A program made the translations under genes and the position numbers. A DNA stretch of 64,000 nucleotides from Brachypodium distachyon (taxonomy: Eukaryota > Streptophyta > Magnoliopsida > Poales > Poaceae). The stretch covers positions 23,263,584-23,327,583 of the forward strand of contig NC_016134.3 of the NCBI RefSeq assembly GCF_000005505.3, given 5' to 3'. This document shows positions 22,566-34,550 of this stretch, in pieces; position 1 is the first letter of the stretch; every line of letters begins with the position of its first letter. A model generated the notes under the pieces. It saw only the letters and a program-made list of their open reading frames with translations. It was not told where the DNA came from and searched no databases.

Positions 22566-24314
22566 TATCTTTTATGGTCATGCACTAGTTGTGAATGGTT
22601 TATTTCTATTAGATCTCGATAGTAGTGATACACATATTCATAATGTTAATGCCAAAAGGTGCAAAGTGGATAATGATAGTTCCACATATTTGTGGCACTG
22701 CCGTCTAGGTCATATTGGTATAAAACGCATGAAGAAACTCCATTCTGATGGACTACTTGAATCACTTGATTTTGAATCATTTGATACATGTGAACCATGC
22801 CTCATGGGTAAGATGACTAGAACCCCGTTTTCAAGCATAATGGAACTGGCGAGTGACTTGTTGGAAATCATATGTGTGCGGACCAATAAGTGTTACAACG
22901 CGCGGTGGATATCGTTATTTCCTAACCTTCACAGATGAGTTAAGTAGATATGAGTATATTTACTTAATGAAACACAAGTCTGAAACATTTGAAAAGTTCA
23001 AGGAATTTCAAAATGAGTGGAGAACCATCGTAATAAGAAAATTAAATTTCTACGATCGGATCGTGGAGTTGAATATTTGAGTTACGTGTTTCACAACTTA
23101 CGCCGCCTAGAACACCACAACGTAATGGTGTGTCCGAACGTCGTAATCGTACTTTATTAGATATGGTACGGTCTATGATGTCTCTTACTGATTTGCCACT
23201 GTCGTTTTGGGGTTATGAATTAGAGACAGCCGCATTCACTTTAAATAGGGCACCATCTAAATCCGTTGAAACGACACCGTATGAATTATGGTTTGGCAAG
23301 AAACCTAAGCTGTCATTTCTTAAAGTTTGGGGATGCGACGCTTATGTCAAAAGACTACAACCTGATTAAGCTCAAACCCAAGTCGGAAAAATGCGTCTGC
23401 ATAGGATACCCTAAAGAAACAATTGGGTACACCTTCTATCACAGATCCGAAGGCAAAGTGTTTGTCGCTAAGAACGGGTCCTTTCTAGAGAAGGAGTTTC
23501 TCTCGATAGAAGTGAGTGGGAGGAAAGTAGAACTCAACGAGATTCTTGAACCTTCTCTCGGATTTGAGAGCAGCGCGGCGCCAGAAACTGTTCCTGTGCA
23601 GCCTACGCCAGCTAGAGAGGAAGCAAATGATAATGATCATGAAGCTTCGAATGAGACTACTACAGAACTTCGCAGGTCGACAAGAACACGTTCCACTCCT
23701 GAGTGGCACAATGATCATGTCATGAATGTCATGTTGTTAGACAACGATGAACCTACGAATTATGAGGAAGCGATGATGAGCTCAGACTCCGAAAAATGGT
23801 TAGCCGCCATGAAATCCGAAATGGGATCCATGTACGAAAACCAAGTATGGACTTTGGTAGACTTACCCAATGACCAAAAGGCCGTTGAGAACAAATGGAT
23901 TTTCAAGAAAAAAACTGACGCTGATGGTAATATTACCATCTATAAAGCTCGACTTGTCGCAAAAGGTTTTCGGCAAATTCAAGAAGTTGACTACGATGAG
24001 ACTTTCTCACCCGTAGCGATGCTAAAGTCTGTTCGGATTATGTTAGCAATTGCTGCATTTTTCGATTATGAAATCTAGCAGATGGATGTCAAAACCGCAT
24101 TCCTTAATGGTCACATTGAGGAAGAGTTGTACATGGTGCAACCCAAAGGTTTTGTCGATTCTAAGGTTGCTAATAAGGTATGCAAACTTCGGCGTTCCAT
24201 TTATGGGCTGAAGCAAGCATCTCGGAGTTGGAATCTCCGTTTTGATGAGGTGATCAAAGGGTTTGGATTTGTCCAAACTCATGGAGAAGCTTGTATTTAC
24301 AAGAAAGTGAGTGG
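22566..24314 (+). pseudogene. Copia integrase and 5' half of reverse transcriptase, interrupted
   Basis: A gag-pre-integrase zinc region (WHCRLGH...CEPCLMGK, about 22690-22815) precedes integrase core segments near 22870-23150 and the FGKKP-type C-terminal motif near 23300. The frame changes near 23080 and 23330. Reverse transcriptase starts around 23770 (WLAAMKSEMGSMYENQVWTL). An in-frame TAG at 24076 stands where the family has Trp, just before QMDVKTAFLNG. The coding sequence then stops at the hAT insertion at 24315. Confidence 0.85.
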
Positions 24315-27300
24315 CATGGGCGGAGCCAGGATGAAAAATGAAAGGGGGCGAAGATGTGTATGACCAGATAATTTACAAAAACTAGCACACAAGCATGATG
24401 CATACATACAGTTACTAAGAGCACAATGATGTAGTTTTTTATAATATAATTTCATCAAACAAAATTCTGACAAGTTCAAGGAGAAGGCCAAAGAAAACTA
24501 ACCATTTTGACCAAAAAAGTTAAGATATATCAATGTTTTGTTTCTAAATTGCAAAAGAGAACATCAGTCTTGTTGAATAAATTTTCTAGCCTGCAACCTG
24601 TAAGGAAAAAAAAATGTGAATATCAAGAAAACAAATCAAGAATTTAGACATTGATAAATAATAAAAACTTGAGCACATTACCTTTCGTTTCATCCCACGA
24701 CGTTCTTTCATCCCGTGGAAGCGTTTAACTATTAACTCATTAGGAATATTATCCAACAATTCCTTTTCTACAAAGCAAATGAGGCTATGGCTCAAATATT
24801 CATCACCCATTTTGTTACGTAAAGCATTCTTCACAAACTTCATAGCTGAGAAACATCTCTCAACACTTGCGGTGGCAATTGGGAGAGTTAGCACTAGCTT
24901 CAACAGACGATAGACAAAAGGATAAGAAAGATTTTGTTTTGTAGTCACCATCAGTTTAGCGAGATCACCAATTGTTTCCAAGCTAGCAAATCTTGTATCA
25001 TGGAGTACATTATCTATGTACAGGAAAAGATCCTGCTGAAGATGATCCAATTCATCACCACTAAAATCAGCAGGATAAAATTTAGCCAACTTCATTAGCT
25101 TATCGCATTGTAATGCCTAAACTGATCAATCGGGCTGAAAGCAAACATACAACAAAGCAGCTCGGAATTTATATCATTGAATCTTTGATTTAACTCTTCT
25201 CTCAACAAATCCAGGACAGCAAAGAAACAATCAACTCGATAATGATGCTCATTGTTAATGCCGGTCCTTTGCCTTGGCTTCTTTGGATTTACATAGTCAT
25301 TTTCCATGTCCATCACTGAAAGTTCATTCTTCTCGCAAAAATAACATACCTTCTTCATAAGAGAACTCCATCCATGCTCAGATCTAAGCTTTTCTAACTC
25401 TCGCTTGATAGATTCCACATCTGATATAGCATTAGCAATGTCCATGTCCTTCCTCTGAAAGGTTTTTGATAGCCCATTTGTTAAAGATAATATAATCATC
25501 ATCATGTGTAGAAAGAATGCCGAATCGAATGACTGAAAATATTTGAGAAGACCATGGGCTTGACGTTGCTTACAAGGATCTGAACCCTCTTCCTCTACAT
25601 ACTCAAGTACTCTTACAACTGAAGGGAACATCTTGGACAAACTTAACAAAGTGGTATAGTGAGAATTCCATCTAGTATCTCCTGGCCTTTGAAGAGAAAG
25701 CTCTTGGTTTAGTCCTGTTCCTGTAGCAATCTCTCCCTTACCAATTGCTTTCCTTACTTCTTCTCGATGATTCTCTCTAAGAATATCCTTTCTCTTGCAA
25801 GAAGATCCAACCACAGTTACTAGTAATGATATCATGTCAAAAAAATCTCCAACATCAATTATCTTCTTTGCAATGGCCACAACTACCAAGTTAAGTTTGT
25901 GAGCAAAACAATGCATATAGTAAGCTAAACTATTTTCTCTCATAATTTTGGCTTGCAGACCATTAAACTCACCTGACATGTTGCTGGCTCCATCATAACC
26001 TTGACCTCTCACTTGTTGTAGACTCAAACCAAGTTTTGCCATCATAAAATCAATTGTAGACTTAAGATAAGCAGTTGTTGTCTCCTCCACATGAGCAACA
26101 CCAACAAACCTCTCATATGGCGCGCCACATTTACCAACATATCGCAGAACCACTCCCATTTGTTCTTTGTCAGAAACATCACGACACTCATCAACCAATA
26201 AGCTGAATGCACCATTGTCAATCTCCTTCAAGATACAACCCAATATTTCTTCTGCAAAGCATTCAGTGATATACCTTTGAATCATTGGAGACAACATCTG
26301 ATTATTTGCCGGAGCATTTTTGAATGCCTTGGCTATAACATCATTATGCGCAATAGTATAATCCATCAACTCCTGATAATTCCCTTTATTTATAGACTCT
26401 TTTGACTCATAATGGCCTCTAAATGGTTGTCCTTGATGCAACAAGTGTCTGTAGACATCAATTGCGGCATTTACACGGATAAGATGCTCATTTTTTTCCA
26501 TCTCACTCTGTTTATGCAAGGCTGCAGGGATTGACTGAGCTTTTTTCATTAAATCGTCACAATTTTTCAGCGCCTTGTTGTGGAAACTATCACGATCACC
26601 CAGATGAACAACAAATCTCTCTAGTCCCTTCTTCCAATTGACAAAGCCTTCTATCACAAATGCATCATGCCCAGCCTTGTTACCTTTAATGTTGTCCCTG
26701 AACAAGTAACAACACAAACAATATGCCTTGTCGTGTACCTCATTGTACTCTAACCAATTACCATGCAGATCATACCAATCAGGATTAAAGTAACGCTTAC
26801 TCTTTCCAATCATCCTTGCTTTAAACTTTGGTGCGCGAGGCTGATATGGTCCCCATGTCAAGTACTTTCTCCTAATCTCCTCATGCTGATTGGGATGGTA
26901 ATCTGTAATTCTCTTCCTTTTAATTGGATCCCGAGTAAGCTTGTCCAAATCAACAATTTGAGGCATGTTCCCAGTGGTAGATTTTGGATAAAACCTCTCC
27001 ATTAATTTCCCTGCCAATGCCAAATAGTTGAAACATTAATAAGAAAAAGATTGTTATGCTAGTTAATTTAGTTAGTATAACAAAAACGGGAAGAGGGACA
27101 TATTAAGAACCCTAGTGCTAGTGGCTTAAATTAGTATAAGAAATAGGGACAGATCAAGAACCCAAGTGACCTAGTTTACTAGTTACCTTGATGTCGAACT
27201 ACTCCAGGCACAGAGAAGGGCGATGGCCGATGGGCGATAGGAGATGGCACGGCGGTTGCTGGAGGCGACGGCGCGGCGACGCGGCCTCGCGTGATCGCTA

Positions 27301-27629
27301 GGCGGGCGGAAGGCAGAGGGTCCTGCTAGCGTCTTGTCCCGTGCATTTCCTAATTTGGTGGGCAGTTGGCAGGCTGCCGATTGGTATTCTCTGTTTCTAT
27401 TTCCCTTCACTTCCGTGTCGATCAATCTCTGCTCCGCTGCTCGTATGTGATTAGGCCTGAATTGTTCGTGGGCTAAGATGCTGAGATGGGGGCAAACTTT
27501 ATGGGCCGAGGGGGCAAACATCATGGGCTGAGTGGGGGCAAAGATTTGTATTACAGACCTATTACAAAGGACCCGAAAAATCGAGTGGGGGCATTCGCCC
27601 CCACTGGGCTTTACGTGGATCCGCCCATG
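24315..27629 (-). mobile_element. hAT transposon with transposase, inserted in the copia reverse transcriptase
   Basis: A perfect 8-bp target duplication GTGAGTGG lies at 24307-24314 and 27630-27637. The left terminus starts CATGGGCGGAGCC and the right terminus on the minus strand starts CATGGGCGGATCC, giving terminal inverted repeats of about 14 bp. The 3,315-bp element carries one transposase on the minus strand with a single frameshift. With one copy of the target duplication removed, the host reverse transcriptase frame runs on into its YVDD motif, confirming the boundaries. It is younger than the copia element. Confidence 0.95.
24586..27002 (-). pseudogene. hAT transposase (TTF zinc finger, DUF4371, hAT dimerisation), one frameshift
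   Basis: Two minus-strand frames abut: 642 codons (27023 to 25095) and 169 codons (25095 to 24586). I take the ATG at 27002 (MERFYPKST) as the likely start because an acceptor-like TTGGCAG lies just upstream. The N-terminal part holds a TTF/zinc-finger-like region with CLCCYLF. The central part resembles DUF4371 with LLVDECRDVSD, GQGYDGASNMSGEFNGLQ and HCFAHKLNLVVVA. The C-terminal frame carries the hAT dimerisation motif LPIATASVERCFSAMKFVKN. The proteins are like plant 'zinc finger MYM-type 1-like' transposases. The frame breaks at 25104-25106 by what appears to be a one-base loss; otherwise no stops, so inactivation looks recent, or a sequencing error is possible. Confidence 0.85.
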
Positions 27630-27637
27630 GTGAGTGG

Positions 27638-28070
27638 GAGCTCTGTAGCATTTATGATACTGTATGTGGATGACATATTGTTGATCGGAAATGATATAGA
27701 ACTTCTTAAAAGTGTTAAAGGATATTTGAATAAAAGTTTTTCAATGAAAGACCTAGGTGAGGCAGCTTATATATTAGGCATCAAGATTTATAGAGATAGA
27801 ACAAGACGCCCGATAGGGCTTACACAAAGTACATACCTTGACAAAGTTCTGAAAAAGTTCAGAATTGATCAAGCAAAGAAAGGGTTCTTGCCCATGTTGC
27901 AAGGTAAGATATTGAGTAAAACTCAGTGTCCAGCTACGGCAGAAGATAGAGAAAAGATGAATAGTATCCACTATGCTTCAGCCATAGACTCTATTATGTA
28001 TGCTATGCTGTGTACGAGACCGGACGTGTCTCATGCTGTTAGTTTGACTAGCAGGTACCAAAGTGATCCA
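27638..28070 (+). pseudogene. Copia reverse transcriptase 3' half and start of RNase H, truncated
   Basis: The frame resumes directly after the hAT target duplication. The polymerase motif YVDD is at 27663-27674, and FSMKDLGEAAYILGIKI and RPDVSHAVSLTSRYQSDP follow. Coding similarity stops at 28070, where the 1.1-kb block begins. The RNase H domain, stop and polypurine tract of a complete element are absent. Confidence 0.85.
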
Positions 28071-29295
28071 TGAATGGTTCTGCCATGACATGATTTTGGC
28101 ACGCATGGCACGCATGATACATATACATGGGTTTTGACGGTGATACATTCAAGTGCAACTACGAGATGTTCAGTTCAAGAATGTAGGCTATGGGCCTTAT
28201 TTTATATATATTTTGGGCATGTGTATGTTTGAGATAATTTTGTAACGCATATATCCCTATAACACCTATGGATAATATAACCAAAGTGTTGCCTTGTGAT
28301 ATAGCTTTAATTGTTTGGTATTTTGTAACATATTTTCCTAACATGGTTCATTAATTTTATTACCAGAATATGCGTGGCACAATAATGAAGATTTGATTTA
28401 GCTAGGCACGTCATTTATTTTACCCTACGTTTTCTACATTGGATATATCTATGCCGACATATGGTTTTGACATTTCTTTAAAGAGGTTATATGATATAGG
28501 TATGTTTTATTGCTCGTATCATGTTACTTTTGAAAGAACCAATGCGCAAAGTGCGGTTCATCATTTTAGCATTTTATTGCTCATATCATGGAATTCCAAT
28601 GGGAACCCATGCGCAGAGCGTATATTAAGATTTTTGTCAACATATTAACTTTAGGTGTTCCCCCAAACATTATCTTTGTTCTAAACCGCGAAGGCCAAAA
28701 CGAAGGAATGCAAAATATATGATCCTTGTTCTGAACCGCGAAGGACAAAACGAACGCATGCAAAACATATGATCCTTGTTCTGAACCGCGAAGGCCAAAA
28801 CGAAGGCATGCAAAACATATGATCCTTGTTCTGAACCGCAAAGGGCAAAACGAAGGCATGCGAAATATATAATCCTTGTTCTGAACCGCGAAGGCCAAAA
28901 CGAAGGCGTGCAAAACATATAATCCTTGTTCTGAACCGCGAAGGCCAAAACGAAGGCGTGCAAAACATATGATCCTTGTTCTGAACCGCGAAGGCCAAAA
29001 TGAAGGCATGCAAAAATATATGACATGGGACTATGCAAATTTCCTTGATCTGAACCAAAAGGCCGAACCTAAGGGCATGATATCACATAGAAAATAAATA
29101 AATTCCTTGACTTGAACCAAAAGGCCGAGCCTAAGGGCAGAGTGATGTCATGATTTTCTACCTTCTCACCTCCTCGAAGCACCAAGTTCCTCCTTGATTT
29201 TCTTCTTCGTGTTTCTCACGGAATGTTGTGAACTCACCGGGACAAGCAGCAGCAGGACCGTATGTGTGTATGTGTTGAGAGTTTGTGCGATGAGA
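28071..29295 (+). repeat. 1.1-kb block duplicated upstream of both copia LTRs, copy 2
   Basis: Near-identical to 17501-18624, about 100 bp longer because its minisatellite has two more units. It joins directly to broken pol sequence on the left and to the 3' LTR on the right. Confidence 0.85.
28681..29020 (+). repeat. 50-bp minisatellite, copy 2 (about 6.8 units)
   Basis: Same unit as 18111-18350 with two extra copies and scattered substitutions (for example AAAGGGCAAA for AAGGCCAAA in one unit). Confidence 0.9.
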
Positions 29296-31025
29296 TGTTG
29301 GAAATATGCCCTAGAGGCAATGATAAATTTGTTATTATCATATTTCCTTGTTCTTGATAAATGTTTATTATCCATGCTATAATTGTATTGACAGGAAACT
29401 AAATACATGTGTGGATAAATAAACAAATACCGTGTCCCTAATACGTCTCTACTAGATCAGCTCGTTGATTAAAAGATGGTTAAGTTTTCATAACCATAGA
29501 CATGTGTTGTCATTTATTAACAAGGTCATATCATTAGGAGAATGATGTGATGGACAGACCCAAACCTAAGCATAGCTTTTGATCGTGTCACTTAAGTTTA
29601 AATTGCTAATGCTTTTATTATGTCAAGTATCATTTCCTTAGACCATGAGATCATGCCACTCCCTAGTACCGGAAGAACTTTGTGAACATCAACCGTCATC
29701 TCGTAACTGGGTGATCATAAAGGTGTTCTTTAGGTATCTCGGAAGATGCTTGTTGGGTTGTATGGATCAAGACTGGGATTTGTCACTCCATGTGACGGAG
29801 AGATATCTCTGGGCCCTCTCGGTATAACATCCTAATGAGCTTGCAAGCATGTGACTAATGTGTTTAGCCACATGATATTATATTGCGGTACGAGTAAAGA
29901 GAACTTGCCGGTAACGAGATTGAACTAGATATGGTGATACCGACGATCAAATCTCCGGCAAGTAATATGTCGTGAGGCAAAGGGAATTGGATACCGGATT
30001 AATTGAATCCTCGACATCGTGGTTCAGCCGATGAGATCTTCGTGAAATATGTGGGAACCATTATGGACATCCAGGTCCCGCTATTGGTTATTGATCGGAG
30101 AGGTGTCTCGGTCATGTCCACATGTTCTCGAACCCGTAGGGTCACACACTTAACGCTTAAAGTCGCTAGGGTTTGATGAGATAAAAGATGGTGACATCGA
30201 ATTATGATTCGGATTCTCGGATGGGATCCAGGACATCACGAGGAGCTTCGGAATGGTTCGGAGATAAAGATTTATATATAAAAGATGTTTCAGGGTTTCG
30301 GAAATGTTCGGGATATTTTCCGGTATCGATCGGGAATGTTCTAGAAGGTTCCGGAAGTTCTCAAAAAGGTTCTGGAAAGTTTCAGAATATTTCTGAGAAT
30401 TTAATTGGGCTTTATAGTAAGTAATTAGAACAATCTAATTAGTTATCCTGTAATGGGCCTAGGGGGGAAATGGGAGGAACAACTCCACCGTACGGTGGAG
30501 AACCGTACGTGGAGGAGTTCGTGGGGAGGGAGTCGTCCCGGACTCCTTTTCCTCCCCTGGCCGGCCCTAGCTCTTTTTTGGAGGAGGGGCAAACCCTAGC
30601 CACTACCTCCTATATAAATAGAGGTGAGTGGCAGGGGGAGAGGACACATCAAGCTCTCAGCTAGATCTCTCTCCCCTGAGCCCCTCTCCTCCTCCACTCT
30701 AGTGCAGCGAAGCCTTGCCCGCGGAGCTCTCCACCATAGCCACCACCACGCCGTCGTGCTGCTGGAATCTCATCGACCTCTTCCCCTCGCTTGCTGGATC
30801 AAGAAGGAGAAGACGACGTGAAACTGAACGTGTGGATACCAAGGATGAGGCGTCGTTTCTGCATTGAGATTGATCTCATCGAAAGTTTCACTATGCCAAA
30901 AATGATCCCGTGATCGTAACGCTTTGTGGTCTACAAGGGTACGATGCTCATTATCCCTCTCGTTACTTACATCTATTAGATATGATTTTGGGTTTTTTCC
31001 ACACATCTCGTAGGAAAATTTTTGT
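29296..31025 (+). repeat. 3' LTR, Angela-type copia element, end missing
   Basis: Matches 18625-20367 closely, ending at GGAAAATTTTTGTT where the 5' LTR continues for about 15 bp more. Unrelated sequence (AATCGGGGGGCAGG) follows, so no target duplication can be read. Confidence 0.85.
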
Positions 31026-32640
31026 TAATCGGGGGGCAGGTTTGTGCGTACGAGAGTCCGGTGAGCCGGGCAGCAGCGTTTTGGCTTTTAGATGGGTTTC
31101 TGCTGGGGAGCCAGCTCTTCGATGGATTTCTGCAGAGCAGGAGAGTTTTGCCTCTCTTTGATGATTTCTCCTCCTTGATGGATTTCTGTCGCTGGATGGA
31201 GAGCAGCAGAGGTTCGTCTCTGCTCTATCACCTCTCCTCCTTCCTTGAGTTTGGCTGATGTCCTATTTATAGAGCGAGGAGGGGAGTACGTGCTGCGATG
31301 GTTAATTTACCAGCTTCACGTCACGTTCGCGCCATCGTGCAGGACCTCTCGCGGAACGTGGGCGTCGGCCGCTGCAGCCTGAAGCACGCCCCAAGTTTCC
31401 TAGTATTATCCTTTTTCTTTTCTTTTTATCTCACCATTGCTTCGACTAGCTTGGATTGAATCGCCAGTACTAGGTAACGTGTATATACGTGGTCCATGTC
31501 CAGGCATGCATGGAGTGATTAATAATTAATCTTAATTTAATCATGCTAACATATATTGCAGCATGTACACGTTCAAGGTTTGTGGGTGGCTACTATAGGT
31601 TCCATCAATTGTTTTCTTTTTATTTAATCATCAATCACAGAGATGTTTAACACCTATATGTGTGTGACTTCATATGTATATTTTGTATAGCCACCGTATT
31701 ACTTTGACTACGATGTGAATATTTTGTGGGGTCACCGGATGGATATCACTTTTTATCCCACAGTCAATATCTTGGAAACATCGTTGTCGTCCCTGATTGT
31801 GTAAATTTAATTCATGTTTAGAACTCCGCCGCCGGTAGCGACATTTGTTTATGTGATATGTGCGTTTATATCGGTGCATTTAGTTGGCCGATACACATAA
31901 TTATTTGCTGCTATTTTATTTTGCATTAGACGGAATTTGACATCTAAAAATATATTTTCATATAGTTACCATATTATTTGAAGCGCGGTGTCAACAGAGA
32001 CCCTAGCACAAACAGATATAAAGCGGATGGGGAAAAAGGGGAAAACACTGCGATTCTATTTTTCTCTAATATTCTTCGATAGTTTCTACTAATAAAAAGT
32101 AATTTTTAAAATTATTAGGTGGCACGGATCCCACCCAATCTCCCGGCTGGGTTGCCACGGAGCACAACCCTCTCAATCTATCAAACTTATGCGATGGTCA
32201 TTGCCTTAACAATGTGACGTACACTATATCCAAGACCGCTTAGGATTCGTGTGCACACATGGACCTGCCTACATTGTGGTAACATTTTAACGGCAATAAT
32301 CTGAATTTGATTTGATACGTACTACAATTGCAACCCATTTTATTTTATTTTATTATCTCGTTTACATAGGACACTCCGCAAAGAAATTTGTTCATAAATT
32401 TCCCTGCATTATGTGATGATTGTGGCTGCAATGGTTCACCTGTTAATTAAGTCAGGTGGCACAACAACTACTGCCAAACGAAGAAGTAGTAAACAAGGCC
32501 AGTCACAATGCTCCGTCCATCGGAAGCAGTGCAACGCAAAAGTGGTAGTCCATTCGGTTGACTTAACTAGAGTTATAGCCAGATAAGACCACCTCAGTAT
32601 ACAAGTATGCTTCAAATTACATACGGAGTACATAAACGGA
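31026..32640. other. Intergenic, no gene supported
   Basis: 31026-31400 is moderately GC-rich with a TATTTATAGAG box near 31263 and could be part of another truncated LTR, but no partner was found. The rest is AT-rich without open frames of note. An 18-bp string GAGACCCTAGCACAAACA at 31997 also occurs at 10651. Confidence 0.35.
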
Positions 32641-32888
32641 TATAAACCCACACATGGAAATACCGGGGAGGAGACGGACCAAAACGCAAAAGGAAATGCG
32701 AGAAAGGAAAGAGCGAAAAGCAAACGGAACCATCACATCACTTCAACGCCCACTCCATCCAGTGACCAGTCAAACCCCCGCGCTCAACGTGCAAGATGTG
32801 CGCCTCGCTCCCTTTCCAATTAGCCAACACGTCTCGACGAGAAAACGTTGTACGCGCCCCGCCGCGTCATTTTCCCTCAAAAACACCC

Positions 32889-32897
32889 TATATATAA
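32889..32897 (+). promoter_or_regulatory. TATA box of lipase gene 1
   Basis: TATATATAA, 136 bp upstream of the lipase ATG in a C-rich, CT-rich leader typical of grass promoters. Transcription would start near 32925. Confidence 0.6.
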
Positions 32898-33032
32898 CCA
32901 AGCTCGCCCCACGACTACTCCCCAATCCCAAACTCCATCTTCGTCTCTCTGAGCTCTGACAGACCCTCACTTCTCTTTCTTTCCCTCTGCCATATTCTAA
33001 CTGCAGCAGCAAGTCTCCCAAGTCAGCGCGCA

Positions 33033-34385
33033 ATGGCAATACACCTCGCGGCCAGTACTCCTGCCGGAGTCTCTCTTAAGCCGCAGCGCGCGTCCACGAC
33101 GTCGACAGCCGGGGCGGTGGCCGCCGTGGCCGCGCCACCCTCCACGTTTGCCCCTCCTTCAACGCGGCTCTCGGCACCGCCCATTTCTCTCAACAACACC
33201 AGCCTTGCCGTTCCCGTGGCCCCGGTCTCCGTGCTGCCAGCGAGAAGATCAAGAAACAACGAGAAGCCTCTGGCTAGCATGTGGCGGGAGATCCAGGGGG
33301 AGCGGGACTGGGCCGGGCTGGTAGAGCCCACGCTGCACCCGCTGCTGCGGGCCGAGATCGTCCGGTACGGCGAGCTCGTGGGCGCGACCTACAAGGCGTT
33401 CGACCTGGACGCCGGCTCCAAGCGGTACCTCAACTGCAGGTACGGGAAGGCCCGGATGCTGCAGGAGGTCGGCATGGCAAGCGCCGGATACCACGTCACC
33501 AAGTATATCTACGCGGCGCCGGAGAATTGCCCGAGCCGGTGGGTCGGCTACGTGGCCGTGGCGTCGGATGACGCGGTGCGGCAGCTCGGCCGGCGCGACA
33601 TCGTGGTGTCGTTCCGGGGCACCGTGACGGGGTCGGAGTGGGTGGCCAACATGATGAGCTCGCTCGCGCCGGCACGGTTCGACCCCGCGGATCCCCGGCC
33701 GGACGTGAAGGTCGAGTCCGGGTTCCTCTCTGTGTACACCTCGGACGACGCCACGGGCCGGTTCACATGCGGCAGCTGCCGGAACCAGATCCTGTCTGAG
33801 GTGACACGGCTCATGAAACGGTACGAGCACGAGGAGGTGAGCATCACGCTTGCCGGGCATAGCATGGGCAGCTCCCTGGCGCTACTCCTTGGCTACGACC
33901 TCGCCGAACTCGGCCTGAACCGCCGCGGCGCGAGGGCTGACCGCGTGCCGATCACCGTCTACTCCTTCGCCGGCCCAAGGGTGGGGAACGCGGGGTTCAA
34001 GGACCGGTGCGAGGAGCTAGGTGTGAAGGTTCTGAGAGTAGTGAATGTGAACGACCCGATCACCAAGTTGCCCGGCATCTTCTTGAATGAGAACTCTAGG
34101 GTTTTGGGAGGCAGGTTTGAGCTTCCATGGAGTGCCGCATGTTATACACATATTGGTGTTGAGCTTGCCCTAGACTTCTTCAAGGCAGGCGACCCTGCTT
34201 GTGTGCATGACTTGGAAGCGTACCTGGGGTTTCTCAAGTGCCCCAAGGTGGAAAAGGTTAGGAAACAAGGGGAGGATCTTCTAAGCAAAGCCAGGAAATT
34301 TGTTGTAGGGCAAAGTTTTGATGCTTGGAACTGGCAAATGGCTGCAATTCAAGTTGGTGACTTGGTGCACGCCCTAGGGATGTAG
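33033..34385 (+). CDS. Plastid class-3 lipase, phospholipase A1-I type (DAD1/EG1-like), copy 1
   Basis: Predicted acyl hydrolase of 450 residues, a single exon. The family releases fatty acids, often linolenic acid, from the sn-1 position of plastid phospholipids and galactolipids, an entry step to jasmonates. Residues 1 to about 75 are Ala/Ser/Pro-rich with few acidic residues, consistent with a chloroplast transit peptide. The conserved part starts at [17 protein letters not shown]. The lipase motif [20 protein letters not shown] contains the nucleophile Ser277; Asp341 ([11 protein letters not shown]) and His392 (CVHDLEAYL) complete the triad. The oxyanion-side motif is [13 protein letters not shown]. 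Length and triad are normal for the family. The 5' half is strongly GC-rich and falls toward the stop, usual in grass genes. A paralogue lies at 50983. Assignment to DAD1-like or EG1-like is by family memory; the exact subclade is uncertain. Confidence 0.9.
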   Translation: MAIHLAASTPAGVSLKPQRASTTSTAGAVAAVAAPPSTFAPPSTRLSAPPISLNNTSLAVPVAPVSVLPARRSRNNEKPLASMWREIQGERDWAGLVEPTLHPLLRAEIVRYGELVGATYKAFDLDAGSKRYLNCRYGKARMLQEVGMASAGYHVTKYIYAAPENCPSRWVGYVAVASDDAVRQLGRRDIVVSFRGTVTGSEWVANMMSSLAPARFDPADPRPDVKVESGFLSVYTSDDATGRFTCGSCRNQILSEVTRLMKRYEHEEVSITLAGHSMGSSLALLLGYDLAELGLNRRGARADRVPITVYSFAGPRVGNAGFKDRCEELGVKVLRVVNVNDPITKLPGIFLNENSRVLGGRFELPWSAACYTHIGVELALDFFKAGDPACVHDLEAYLGFLKCPKVEKVRKQGEDLLSKARKFVVGQSFDAWNWQMAAIQVGDLVHALGM

Positions 34386-34550
34386 ATCCATACAGTGTTA
34401 TTTTCTTTCCCATGATTTTTGAGGGAAAGGAGATTTAGATAACCTTATAGAGTTAGTGAAGAATGCAAATACAAGTCGGTTGATCGACATTCGTGCTACC
34501 ATCTCAATATATGGGCGGCAATACTCCCATTTTTTGTGAACAAAGGAACT

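Larger units (their letters stand above)
18625..31025 (+). mobile_element. Angela/BARE-1-type copia retrotransposon, decayed and rearranged
   Basis: The LTR begins TGTTGGAAATATGCCCTAGA, which I recognise as the Triticeae Angela/BARE-1/WIS group. Order: 5' LTR 18625-20383, primer binding site 20388, leader, gag from 21632, protease, integrase and reverse transcriptase (copia order) to 24314, a hAT insertion 24315-27629, reverse transcriptase resuming to 28070, the duplicated 1.1-kb block 28071-29295, and the 3' LTR 29296 to about 31025. The end of RNase H and the polypurine tract are missing, and the 3' LTR lacks its last ~15 bp. Multiple stops and frameshifts make it inactive. Confidence 0.9.

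Noticed and set aside
32654..32959. 101-codon plus frame before lipase gene 1
   Set aside because: It spans the TATA box and presumed 5' leader and has no recognisable content.
33249..33860. 203-codon minus-strand frame inside lipase gene 1
   Set aside because: Shadow of the GC-rich lipase coding frame.
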